Shown in pieces: positions 6,608-13,822 of a DNA stretch of 29,676 bases. The notes under the pieces were generated by a model that had not been told where the DNA came from, made no database searches, and was given only the letters and a program-made list of their open reading frames with translations. Position 1 is the stretch's first letter. Every line of letters begins with the position of its first letter. The stretch is from positions 1-29,676 of the forward strand of contig JBPYFK010000067.1 of the NCBI GenBank assembly GCA_051984675.1. The letters run 5' to 3'. The position numbers were made by a program, and so were the translations under genes. The DNA is from JBPYFK01 sp051984675. Its GTDB lineage: Bacteria; Actinomycetota; Actinomycetes; Mycobacteriales; Pseudonocardiaceae.

Positions 6608-8386
6608 TCATCGCGAGGCGGGTGTCCAGCCTTGCGGGGTGAACCGGTCGTTCTGTCTTTCCCCGTCGAGCAGGACATGGTCGCGATCCCTGGCGACGAT
6701 GCCGTCCACGTACACGCCCCGGCCGTGGTACTCGGAATTCTCGGAATACCGCCAGCGAAGCTGTACCGATGCTCCTTGCGGTACCGGAACCGTGCCCTCG
6801 ACATGCCACCAGGCCCGATGGCCGGCGCCTGCCAGGGAATCCTGGTTTCCCCCCGGTGCGCCCGGGCCCTGCGCACGCACCGGCACCGTCCGCCAGGTCG
6901 AGCCGCCGTCCACACTGGACTCCAAGGTGAGCGTGTCCATCCCGTCAGGGTCGTTCTGGGTATCGACGAACGCGTCGAACGAGACCTTCACGTCGCCGGT
7001 CGCTGGCCCCACCTGATCCGTGGTCAGCGCGGCGGCCGGCTTGCCGTGCCCTGCGGCCACGTACCACGCCTGGGGACCGTCTACCGGGCGTACCGCCAGT
7101 GCTTCCGCCAGGCCTTGCGCGAGCACCCGTCTGGAGAGGTTGTTCGAACCCCAGTCTCTGGACGGGTGCACCCGGTTGGTCAACAGCACCGCGATCGAAC
7201 GCGACATTGGGTCGATGACCAACGAGGTGCCGGTGAAGCCGGTGTGTCCCGCCGTACGCGGTCCACTCAGACCGGCCATGTACCAGCGTTGATCGAGTTC
7301 GACCCCCAGGCCATGCGCATCACCTGGGAACGCACCGTTGTAGTTGGTGAGCATCGCCTGCACGGTGCGTTGGTCGAGAATGCGTTGACCCCGGTAGATC
7401 CCGCCGTTGAGGATCGCCTGGCCCAGCGCGGCCAAGTCGTCCGCGGTCGAGAAGATTCCCGCCTGGCCAGCCACGCCACCCAAGGACCAGGCATTCTCGT
7501 CCTCCACCTCACCGCGCACCATGCCGCGCGGCGGGTCGGTCTGGTACTCGGTCGCCGCGATGCGATGCAGCTTCTCCTGAGGCGGGTTGAACCCGGTGTC
7601 GGTCATCCCGAGCGGAGCGGTGATCCGGTCATGGATCACCTGGTCCAGCGGCTTGCCCGACACCCGTGCCACCAGCACGCCGAGAGTGATCATGTTCAGG
7701 TCGGAGTACCGGTACACGCTCCCCGGCGGATTCTGCGGCTTGGCGTCCAGAACAGCGGGAATGCGTTGTTGTGGTGGGAGCTTGTCCAGCTCGATCGTCG
7801 CCTGCAGTCCAGACGTGTGCGTCAGCAACTGCTCAACGGTGACCGCCTCCTTGCCGTTGCTGGCGAACTCCGGGACGTACCCGGCGACGGGAGCGTCGAG
7901 CCGCACCTTGCCGCGCTCGATGAGTTGCAAGGCGGCGATCGAGGTGAACAGCTTGGTCAACGAAGCGATGTCGAAGATCGTGTCGCCGCTGACCTTTTCT
8001 TGCTGTTGAGGCGGGAGTTCGGTGCCTTTCCCATCGGCGTACCGCAGTTTGTCACCGGCGGCTTGGCGACTCACGACGACACCATCATGTGCGAGCAGGC
8101 TTACTTCCCCTGCGTACATGGGGTGTTGAAGCCCCGGTGTGCGCTCGGTCCAGCCGGCCACTCGCCGCTGCGCGTCGTCGATCGGCCCCGTGGCAAGTCC
8201 GACCTCTTCGGGTGAGCCGTCCTGCAGGACGGTCTCGGGGTCGGCGAACCCGGTGTGCGGTCGGTCGAAACGGCCTGCCGAACCATTTCCTGGGAAAGCC
8301 GACGCCCGCCCAGAGAAGGCATGGGCCGGACCGGTCATCACCGCGACCATAGCCAGGACAACGCCGGTCAGAACCACTTTCCGCAT
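6608..8386 (-). CDS. Exported serine hydrolase, AmiE-like (beta-lactamase fold) with C-terminal domain
   Basis: A 592-residue secreted hydrolase. MRKVVLTGVVLAMVAVMTGPAHA is a signal peptide. The beta-lactamase-fold domain (about 55-435) has the SxxK pair SLTK at S142/K145, YSD at Y227 and the third motif HTG. The best match in role is B. subtilis AmiE (YbbE), an N-acetylmuramoyl-L-alanine amidase that removes stem peptides from MurNAc, because namZ and nagZ lie directly upstream. From about residue 456 there is an extra beta-rich domain with DSLAGAGHRAWW and YHGRGVYVDGIV, like the jelly-roll tails of exported peptidases, perhaps for wall or sugar binding. I chose the ATG at 8384-8386, with GGGGTGAG upstream. 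A GTG at 8417-8419 overlapping the namZ stop would add 11 residues. An esterase or D,D-peptidase role is not excluded. Confidence 0.88.
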   Translation of the reverse strand: MRKVVLTGVVLAMVAVMTGPAHAFSGRASAFPGNGSAGRFDRPHTGFADPETVLQDGSPEEVGLATGPIDDAQRRVAGWTERTPGLQHPMYAGEVSLLAHDGVVVSRQAAGDKLRYADGKGTELPPQQQEKVSGDTIFDIASLTKLFTSIAALQLIERGKVRLDAPVAGYVPEFASNGKEAVTVEQLLTHTSGLQATIELDKLPPQQRIPAVLDAKPQNPPGSVYRYSDLNMITLGVLVARVSGKPLDQVIHDRITAPLGMTDTGFNPPQEKLHRIAATEYQTDPPRGMVRGEVEDENAWSLGGVAGQAGIFSTADDLAALGQAILNGGIYRGQRILDQRTVQAMLTNYNGAFPGDAHGLGVELDQRWYMAGLSGPRTAGHTGFTGTSLVIDPMSRSIAVLLTNRVHPSRDWGSNNLSRRVLAQGLAEALAVRPVDGPQAWYVAAGHGKPAAALTTDQVGPATGDVKVSFDAFVDTQNDPDGMDTLTLESSVDGGSTWRTVPVRAQGPGAPGGNQDSLAGAGHRAWWHVEGTVPVPQGASVQLRWRYSENSEYHGRGVYVDGIVARDRDHVLLDGERQNDRFTPQGWTPASR

Positions 8387-8415
8387 CCCCAACTCACCCC
8401 GATCACCTGTTCGCC

Positions 8416-9699
8416 TCACGTGTAGAGCAAGTACGGTTGACGCTGCCTCCTGAAATCGGACAGGTCCGCCTCCCAGGTGGCCACGATCGCGTCAGCGTCT
8501 GCGCCGCCGTCGACCATCGTGCGGAGCCGGTCCGAGCCGAAGAGCTTGTCGATCCACAGATCCGGTCGCCAGCCGAACACCTGTGGGTACAGCCGCTTGG
8601 CGGTCACGATCATCGTCACCGCCGTACGAATGGGGTCGAATCCGTTCGCGGAGTCGGGATCTTGATGTATCTGCACGCCCCCGCAGGTGGCATTGGCGAA
8701 TTTGGAGAACGTGGGTACGAAATAGGTTTCCCGAAACCGCACACCGGGCAGCCGGGCCGCGTTCAACTCCTCCGCCCACCGCCAGTCGATGCCCGGAGCA
8801 CCGATGATTTCGAAGGGGCGAGCTGTGCCGCGTCCCTCCGAGAGGACGGTGCCCTCGAACATTCCCGTCCCCGGGTAGACGACCGCTGTGTCCGGTGAGG
8901 GCATGTTGGGGCTCGGCGGCACCCAGGGCAGGCCGGTGCTCGTGAAGGGCTCCTTCCGCGACCACCCCTCGACAGGGATGACCTCCAGATGCGGGAGTGA
9001 GGTGCCTACCGAACCAGGCAGGTATTCGCGGTCGAACATCCGTGCCAGTTCGCCCACGGTCATCCCGTGCCGCAGTGCGATCGGCAACATGCCGACACCC
9101 GAGGCGTAGTGCGGGTCCAGTCGCGGGCCGAACGCGCTGCCACCCAGCGGGTTCGGCCGGTCGAGCACGATGAACGGCACCCGAGTCTGGGCCGCTGCCT
9201 GCATCGCCGTGTACATCGACCAGATGTAGGTGTAGAAGCGGGCGCCCACATCGGCGATGTCGAACACCAATTGCTCGACACCGGCCTTCCGCAACAGCAC
9301 CGCGAGTTTCGCAGCATCGGCGCCGTACGCGTCGTAGACCGGTAGCCCGGTCCGAGGGTCGGTGTAGTTGCCTTCCGAACCGCCAGCCTGCGCGGTACCA
9401 CGGAATCCGTGCTCCGGGCCGAACACGGCGACCACGTTCACCTGACCACTCGCATGCATGTCGTCCACGATGTGCGGAATCGCATTGGGTCTCGTGGAGA
9501 GCACCCCGGTCGGGTTTGTCAACACGCCGATTCGGTGGCCGGCGAGTTGCCGCCATCCGCCGGCCGCGAGGACATCCGCTCCTGCGCGTACCGGTCCGGG
9601 CGGGGCCTGCTCCCGTGCCGACACGCACCCCTCGCCGAAGGCGAGCAATGGGACGGTCAATGCCGAGGTCCGCAAGAACCCGCGCCTGCTCACGCTCAT
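8416..9699 (-). CDS. namZ: Exo-beta-N-acetylmuramidase NamZ (DUF1343)
   Basis: A 427-residue DUF1343 protein, the family of B. subtilis YbbC/NamZ, which removes MurNAc from the non-reducing end of wall fragments. The N-terminus MSVSRRGFLRTSALTVPLLAFG is a twin-arginine signal (SRRGFLR), so it would be exported folded; the Cys at 25 lacks a good lipobox. Family blocks are GHRIGVLTNPTGV, VFGPEHGFRG, YDAYG, VFDIADVGARFYTY, LDRPNPLGG and PNMPSPDTAVVYPGTGMFEGT. The ATG at 9697-9699 is chosen because it opens the Tat signal and follows GGGGGG; an ATG at 9741 would add 14 residues. It is sandwiched between nagZ and the AmiE-like gene on one strand, which supports the sequential digestion GlcNAc then MurNAc. 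Activity is inferred from family membership and context. Confidence 0.92.
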   Translation of the reverse strand: MSVSRRGFLRTSALTVPLLAFGEGCVSAREQAPPGPVRAGADVLAAGGWRQLAGHRIGVLTNPTGVLSTRPNAIPHIVDDMHASGQVNVVAVFGPEHGFRGTAQAGGSEGNYTDPRTGLPVYDAYGADAAKLAVLLRKAGVEQLVFDIADVGARFYTYIWSMYTAMQAAAQTRVPFIVLDRPNPLGGSAFGPRLDPHYASGVGMLPIALRHGMTVGELARMFDREYLPGSVGTSLPHLEVIPVEGWSRKEPFTSTGLPWVPPSPNMPSPDTAVVYPGTGMFEGTVLSEGRGTARPFEIIGAPGIDWRWAEELNAARLPGVRFRETYFVPTFSKFANATCGGVQIHQDPDSANGFDPIRTAVTMIVTAKRLYPQVFGWRPDLWIDKLFGSDRLRTMVDGGADADAIVATWEADLSDFRRQRQPYLLYT

Positions 9700-9875
9700 G
9701 CGCGCCCCCCGAACTGCCGCACGCACGCCTCCAGGAACCATTGATGGTCGGGCTGGCCGTGTCCGCGCTGGTCATGTTCTGGTACATGGCTGAACCTTTC
9801 GCCGCCGGTGGTGATCCCTGCTTCGAGGATCTCCGCTCGGCCGCGCTTCGGCCTCGTCCTTTCGGCCAGGTCGCC

Positions 9876-9891
9876 ATGGCCGATCGGCCAT
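9876..9891. repeat. 16-bp perfect palindrome between nagZ and namZ
   Basis: ATGGCCGATCGGCCAT reads the same on both strands and starts eight bases past the nagZ stop codon. It has no loop bases, so it may act as a dyad protein site or fold as a GC-rich stem with nearby GGCC repeats. It lies in the 199-base gap that separates nagZ from namZ in an otherwise compact cluster, so a transcript-processing or attenuation role is possible. Confidence 0.55.
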
Positions 9892-9898
9892 TTGCCGC

Positions 9899-11776
9899 TC
9901 ACCAGGTCAGCCCGTACCCAAAGGGGTAACGATCCGTTCCAGGACGAGCTGGTTCGGGCACCGGGACCGGCAGCTTTCCGCTGGGCTTGATCTCCCCGAA
10001 CATCAGACGTGCCACGGACTCCATGGACACCGGCCGGGAAGAGTACGTCGCCACCCACGTCGGGACTTCCTCCACGTAGCCGGCGTCGTACGGGTCGCGC
10101 ACCGGCACCGCCACGACGCGCGCCCCCGCACCCGCCAGTGCGCGTAGCAAGTCGCGCTGACTGGCGTTCGCGTCCTTCCACGCGCCATTGGTGACCACCA
10201 CCGTCACGTCATGCTGCTTTGCCGCGTCGACGGCCTGCGCGATCTGTGCCTGCGTCGGTGCGGACCCCGTTGGCAGAGCGGTCGCCTGAGACCCGCGTGC
10301 GCGAAGCCGATCCGCCAGGTCACCGGTGGTCTGCTGATCCACACCGGTGACCAGCACGCGTCCGGGTTTCTGCCGGAACGGCAAGAGGTGCTGGTCATTG
10401 CGCAGGACCGTCACGGACCGGTCGGTGATCTGCTGCGCCGCCTCCAAGTGTTCCCGCGACCCGACGACGTCGGCGACCCGATTCACATCCACGAGCGGGT
10501 TCGACACGATCCCCCGCCGGAACTTCAGCTCAAGGATGCGCTGGACGCTCTCGTCGATGCGGGACTCCGGGAGATCGCCGGATCGCACCGCGCCGATCAC
10601 GCTGCTGATCGCGACTGGAAGGTTCTTCGGCATCAGGAGCTGGTCCGCGCCCGCCTTCAACGCCAGCACGGGGATCTCGGCGTCGCGATGCTTCTGCCGC
10701 ACGCCCTCCATCTGGAGCGAGTCGGTGATGATGACACCTCTGAAACCGAGTTCGCCGCGCAGCATTCCCGTCAATACGTGAGGGGACAGCGTTGACGGCT
10801 CGCCGGAATTGTCCAGTTTGGGTACCACGATGTGCGCGGTCATCATCGAGTCCACTCCGTGCGCGATGGCTTCCCGGAATGGTGGGGCGTCCAGTCGCTC
10901 CCACTGCTGCCGGTCGTGCTCGACAACCGGCAGGGCGACGTGGCTGTCCTGATTCGTGTCGCCATGGCCAGGGAAGTGCTTCACCACGGCGGAAACGGGG
11001 CCCGGGGGTGCACTGTCGGGGCGCGCTGTTTCCTGCTCCGATGTCGAGTCCTGATATCCGTTCACCTGGGCGCCGGTGAGTCGTGCCGCGAGGTCGGGAT
11101 CGGAGGAAAACGAGCGGACGCCGATCACCGGATTGGCGGGGTTGACGTTGACATCACCCACGGGGGCGAAGTTCTCGTTGAGCCCCACGGCACGCAGCTC
11201 CTGGCCAGCGATGGCGGCAGCGCGCGCGGCGTCCTCTGGTTGCCGTCCAGCGCCGAGTGCCATGTTTCCTGGAAACTGCGTAACCGGCGGGCCGATCCGA
11301 GTAACGGTGCCCTGCTCCTGGTCGGTGCCGATCAACAACGGCACCCCGGCTCCCGAGGTCGTCGCCGCCTGCTGCAAACCATTGGACAACTCGGCGATCT
11401 GCTTCGGGTTGTACAGACTGTCGGTGTAGCCGAAATGGATGATTCCGCCGAGGTGGTAGCGCTGGACGACCTCGGCAGGGGTATCAACGCCGAATTCTTC
11501 TCGGTTCTTGGGATGCGCGGTATTCGCGGTTGGCCCGTACGCGTAGGTGATGAACAGCTGGCCGACCTTCTGCTCCAGCGACATCCGCTTGACCGTGCTT
11601 TCTGCCCAGAGCTGCGCCGCTTGATCGACTGTGGCGTGCGGGCGCGAGTCCGACGGGCGCGTGCCGGGTGCGGTTGCCGAGGCCGCGCCGGCGGCGGAAG
11701 CGCTGGTCGCGACCAGCGCTACGACTGTTCCGAGCGTGGCCGCGATGACGCGGTGAGGGCGTCTCGTGTGGTCCAC
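9899..11776 (-). CDS. nagZ: Exported beta-N-acetylglucosaminidase NagZ (GH3)
   Basis: A 625-residue glycoside hydrolase family 3 enzyme that removes GlcNAc from wall fragments. A signal peptide (RRPHRVIAATLGTVVALVA, cleavage near ASA/AGA) exports it. The TIM barrel includes GGIIHFGYTD, GTDQEQGTVTRIG and QFPGNMALGA. It has KHFPGHGDT (266-274) with the Asp-Ser-His dyad D277-H279 that is the acid/base of NagZ enzymes, and the nucleophile D352 in VIITDSLQMEG. Length and the C-terminal alpha/beta domain (about 400-610) match the two-domain B. subtilis YbbD/NagZ rather than the short E. coli form. The GTG at 11774-11776 follows GGGAGGCAGGA. It is the first gene of the run nagZ-namZ-amiE. Confidence 0.95.
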   Translation of the reverse strand: MDHTRRPHRVIAATLGTVVALVATSASAAGAASATAPGTRPSDSRPHATVDQAAQLWAESTVKRMSLEQKVGQLFITYAYGPTANTAHPKNREEFGVDTPAEVVQRYHLGGIIHFGYTDSLYNPKQIAELSNGLQQAATTSGAGVPLLIGTDQEQGTVTRIGPPVTQFPGNMALGAGRQPEDAARAAAIAGQELRAVGLNENFAPVGDVNVNPANPVIGVRSFSSDPDLAARLTGAQVNGYQDSTSEQETARPDSAPPGPVSAVVKHFPGHGDTNQDSHVALPVVEHDRQQWERLDAPPFREAIAHGVDSMMTAHIVVPKLDNSGEPSTLSPHVLTGMLRGELGFRGVIITDSLQMEGVRQKHRDAEIPVLALKAGADQLLMPKNLPVAISSVIGAVRSGDLPESRIDESVQRILELKFRRGIVSNPLVDVNRVADVVGSREHLEAAQQITDRSVTVLRNDQHLLPFRQKPGRVLVTGVDQQTTGDLADRLRARGSQATALPTGSAPTQAQIAQAVDAAKQHDVTVVVTNGAWKDANASQRDLLRALAGAGARVVAVPVRDPYDAGYVEEVPTWVATYSSRPVSMESVARLMFGEIKPSGKLPVPVPEPARPGTDRYPFGYGLTW

Positions 11777-12335
11777 GGTTGGTTTCCTGCCTCCCTGCTC
11801 GGGCGACCGCAGACGTCACGAGGAACCTCAAACCGTGGCTAATCCGCCCGGGCGTTCGAAAGTCGTCCACCAAAGTGCCATGTGATCCGCAAGCTACCCA
11901 CAGCGACTTGGGAGGTCAACGATCTGGCGCGGAGTGGCTACCAATCGTGTTCGAGAACAACCCGAAGGAGGGGCCGGGCTACACAAACTCGGCGGCGCCC
12001 ACCAACTCCGCGCTGGTGAACGCCGCCTACCAACACGAGCGTTAGGGGTACCAAGCGTGCAACTCTCGTCGTAACTTTCGGGCTAGGCGTCCGGCGTCCC
12101 GGTACGCAACCCTGTATAAACGACTGGCCTCCCGCGGCGTGCTCCGCGTGGGTTTCCCTAACCTCGTGCGCGGAGCCCTTGTCAGGGGGGACCCTACTTC
12201 TCCTCCGTAAGGTCTCTGGCTGACCAGGGGTCCGCACCTCTTTTGTAGTACGTGACGGCGGTCACCACAAGGGGAGTGCGGAACGCGCGCCGCGACAGGT
12301 GCTTGATCGGAAGGTCTTTCACGCGTGGGGCGCGC
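11777..12335. other. Intergenic region upstream of nagZ, downstream of HAD gene
   Basis: These 559 bases follow the HAD-IB gene on the minus strand and precede nagZ, so they should hold its promoter. An open frame on the plus strand ends at 12045 in PIVFENNPKEGPGYTNSAAP; I recognise no family and it could be a gene remnant or chance. From 12141 to 12237 the sequence is rich in complementary segments and is listed separately. The rest shows nothing that I can name. Confidence 0.45.
12141..12237 (+). ncRNA. Candidate structured RNA element (hairpin plus pseudoknot-like pairing)
   Basis: A perfect 8-bp stem GCTCCGCG (12141-12148)/CGCGGAGC (12169-12176) encloses an inner GGTT/AACC pair. Just after it, GTCAG (12181-12185) can pair with CTGAC (12220-12224), and GGACCC (12189-12194) with GGGTCC (12228-12233). 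These two pairings cross, which is the geometry of an H-type pseudoknot. A short TTTT follows at 12241. No flanking gene is clearly its target and the strand is uncertain, since the pairings hold on both strands. I recognise no Rfam family; this may be coincidence in GC-rich DNA. Confidence 0.25.
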
Positions 12336-13175
12336 TCACTTGGCCCGGCGCCAACGGCGCAGCCCATACCAGGCCGCCCCCGCGGCGGCGACCGCTCCCA
12401 TGCTCACCGCGGCGGCGGTGACAGCCGTGCCCGACGGCGTGGGGATACGAGCGCGCAGGGACACGGGGTGATCGAAGGACAGCGACGGCCAGCCCCGTTG
12501 CGCTGCTTCCTTTCGCAACCCGCGATCCGGGTTGACCACCGTCGGATGGCCGACCTGTTCGAGCAGCGGGAGGTCCGTGATCGAGTCGGAGTAGGCGTAA
12601 CACTTCTCCAGGTCGTAGCCGTAGGTGCCCGCCAGCTCTCGTGCGGCGCCCGCCTTGTTCTCGCCCGAGCAGTAGAACTCCACCTCGCCGGTGTAGCGGC
12701 CGTCTACGACCACCATGCGGGTCCCAGCCGAATGGGTTGCGCCCAGGAGCTTCGCGATCGGAGTGACCACCTCCTGGCCGGACGCCGACAGCACCACCAC
12801 GTCGTCACCCCGCTCCTTGTGCTCGGAGATGAGCTGGGTCGCTTCCTTGTACACGAGGGGGTCGACGATGTCGTGCAGGGTTTCCTCCACGATCGAGTTC
12901 ACTTGCTCGACATCCCACCCGGCGCACAGTGACGTGATGTGTTCCCGCATCCGGTCCATCTGGTCGGCGTCCGCTCCGGCCAGCATGAACACGAACTGCG
13001 CGTACGCGCTCTTGAGCACCGCCCGGCGATTGATCAAGCCCTCCTGGAAGAACGGGCGACTGAAGGCGAGCGTGCTCGACTTCGCGATCACGGTCTTGTC
13101 CAGGTCGAAGAACGCTGCCGTGCGCGGTTCGAGGACGGCTGATTGATTCGCGGGCTCGGTCACATCGCACAGCAT
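12336..13175 (-). CDS. HAD-IB family phosphatase (SerB-like, Rv3661-type)
   Basis: A 279-residue haloacid dehalogenase hydrolase. Motif I is FFDLDKT with the nucleophile D24 and acid D26, motif II is VVLSASG with S130, motif III is K174 in ENKAGAAREL, and motif IV is YAYSDSITDLPLL with D197 and D201. This is the class IB pattern of phosphoserine-phosphatase-like enzymes. The C-terminus (about 249-272, rich in Ala/Val/Gly, then GLRRWRRAK) looks like a single membrane anchor that leaves the catalytic domain cytoplasmic. Its position beside the 6C RNA and divergent from ssd matches M. tuberculosis Rv3661. Substrate is unknown. The ATG at 13173-13175 is the first start in frame; a start seven codons later cannot be excluded. 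Confidence 0.9.
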   Translation of the reverse strand: MLCDVTEPANQSAVLEPRTAAFFDLDKTVIAKSSTLAFSRPFFQEGLINRRAVLKSAYAQFVFMLAGADADQMDRMREHITSLCAGWDVEQVNSIVEETLHDIVDPLVYKEATQLISEHKERGDDVVVLSASGQEVVTPIAKLLGATHSAGTRMVVVDGRYTGEVEFYCSGENKAGAARELAGTYGYDLEKCYAYSDSITDLPLLEQVGHPTVVNPDRGLRKEAAQRGWPSLSFDHPVSLRARIPTPSGTAVTAAAVSMGAVAAAGAAWYGLRRWRRAK

Positions 13176-13364
13176 ACGAGCCCAGGGGTGGGTGCTGCGG
13201 CTGACGCGGTCCCGGGGATGTGCACATTACCCATGGTGCATCTGATCATTAGTCCGAACGCGTGGCAACACCGCTGTCTTGGCGTCTTTCGAGGTGCTCC
13301 CCTCCCGACGTTCCCCCTAATGGACGGGGCGCGTGGGCGGCCCTCCGCAAGCTACAGTGAGGGA

Positions 13365-13455
13365 GCGTCCGGCCAGGCCGGACGGGTTCAGCTCGACCCC
13401 CCGGGGCTGAACCTCAGACGACCCCCGTCCCTCCCCCCTGGCGGGGGTCGTTCTA
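13365..13455 (+). ncRNA. 6C small RNA (B11-like)
   Basis: Three consecutive stem-loops: CGTCCGGCC/GGCCGGACG (13366-13374/13376-13384); GGTTCAGC/GCTGAACC (13385-13392/13406-13413), whose loop contains CCCCCC; and ACGACCCCCG/CGGGGGTCGT (13418-13427/13442-13451), whose loop also contains CCCCCC. Two adjacent hairpins with six-cytosine loops define the actinobacterial 6C RNA motif. In M. tuberculosis the homologue B11 lies between Rv3660c (ssd) and Rv3661 (HAD), on the ssd strand, exactly as here. A TACAGT hexamer at 13353-13358 could be the -10 box, placing the start near 13365. C-rich loops are thought to pair with G-rich ribosome binding sites of target mRNAs. Exact ends are estimates. Confidence 0.85.
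13418..13451 (+). terminator. Terminator-like stem closing the 6C RNA
   Basis: A perfect 10-bp GC-rich stem with a 14-base loop, followed by TCTACTT rather than a pure T-run. It forms both the second six-C hairpin and the probable 3' end of the small RNA. Confidence 0.6.
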
Positions 13456-13478
13456 CTTGCGGACGTCGTTCCTGCTCC

Positions 13479-13510
13479 TCTTGCTGGCTGTCCCTCTTGC
13501 TGGCTGTCCC
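13479..13510. repeat. Tandem 16-bp repeat
   Basis: Two perfect adjacent copies of TCTTGCTGGCTGTCCC (13479-13494 and 13495-13510) lie just downstream of the 6C RNA. They look like a simple slippage duplication, with no known function. Confidence 0.75.
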
Positions 13511-13572
13511 TTTCGCGGCCGATGTCCGGTACTGCTTCGCTGCCGGCTGGCACGTGATTCGTCACCTTCCGG

Positions 13573-13733
13573 TTTTCCACTCTGTTTGGCGAACAGACGA
13601 CACACGAGTGCTAGCGAATTGTCCACACCTGGCGCAGTTATCCACAGATTGCGAATCGGTCATTGGAAATTGTTCGAGGTTGGGCCATGGTCGATTTTGT
13701 CGGCGGACAGGACTTGGCGTGACCAGTGGACAA
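13573..13733. promoter_or_regulatory. Cluster of four DnaA-box-like sites upstream of ssd
   Basis: TTATCCACA at 13638-13646 is a perfect DnaA box and TTGTCCACA at 13619-13627 is the high-GC variant. TTTTCCACT at 13573-13581 and, on the minus strand, TTGTCCACT at 13725-13733 are close matches. Spacing between starts is 46, 19 and 87 bases. The cluster lies 90-250 bp before ssd in otherwise unassigned DNA. DnaA-dependent control of ssd/tad or titration of DnaA is inference. Confidence 0.5.
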
Positions 13734-13822
13734 GCGACCGGTCCCGCCGCGCGGCTTGACGAATCACCACCAACTTCGCCAACAGCCTGACCTGTGTCCT
13801 GCGGTCGGAAAGGGAGGGATCC

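Larger units (their letters stand above)
13176..13822. other. Intergenic region between HAD gene and ssd (6C RNA, repeat, DnaA boxes)
   Basis: These 647 bases between divergent genes hold, from left to right, the probable HAD promoter (a TAATGT hexamer on the minus strand at 13224-13229), the 6C RNA with its terminator-like stem, a 16-bp tandem repeat and four DnaA-box-like sequences just before ssd. Long frames on both strands here encode cysteine/arginine-rich nonsense across these elements and are not accepted as genes. Confidence 0.6.

Noticed and set aside
9696..9898. A minus-strand frame that ends in QWFLEACVRQFGGRA and overlaps the namZ ATG as ATGA
   Set aside because: The junction looks like coupled translation, but the frame has no ATG, GTG or TTG after the nagZ stop and upstream is only a nagZ shadow.
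11779..12045. An 88-codon plus-strand frame with a protein-like end (PIVFENNPKEGPGYTNSAAP)
   Set aside because: The first half is the complement of the nagZ leader region, there is no good start or ribosome binding site, and I recognise no family. A gene remnant is possible but not supported.
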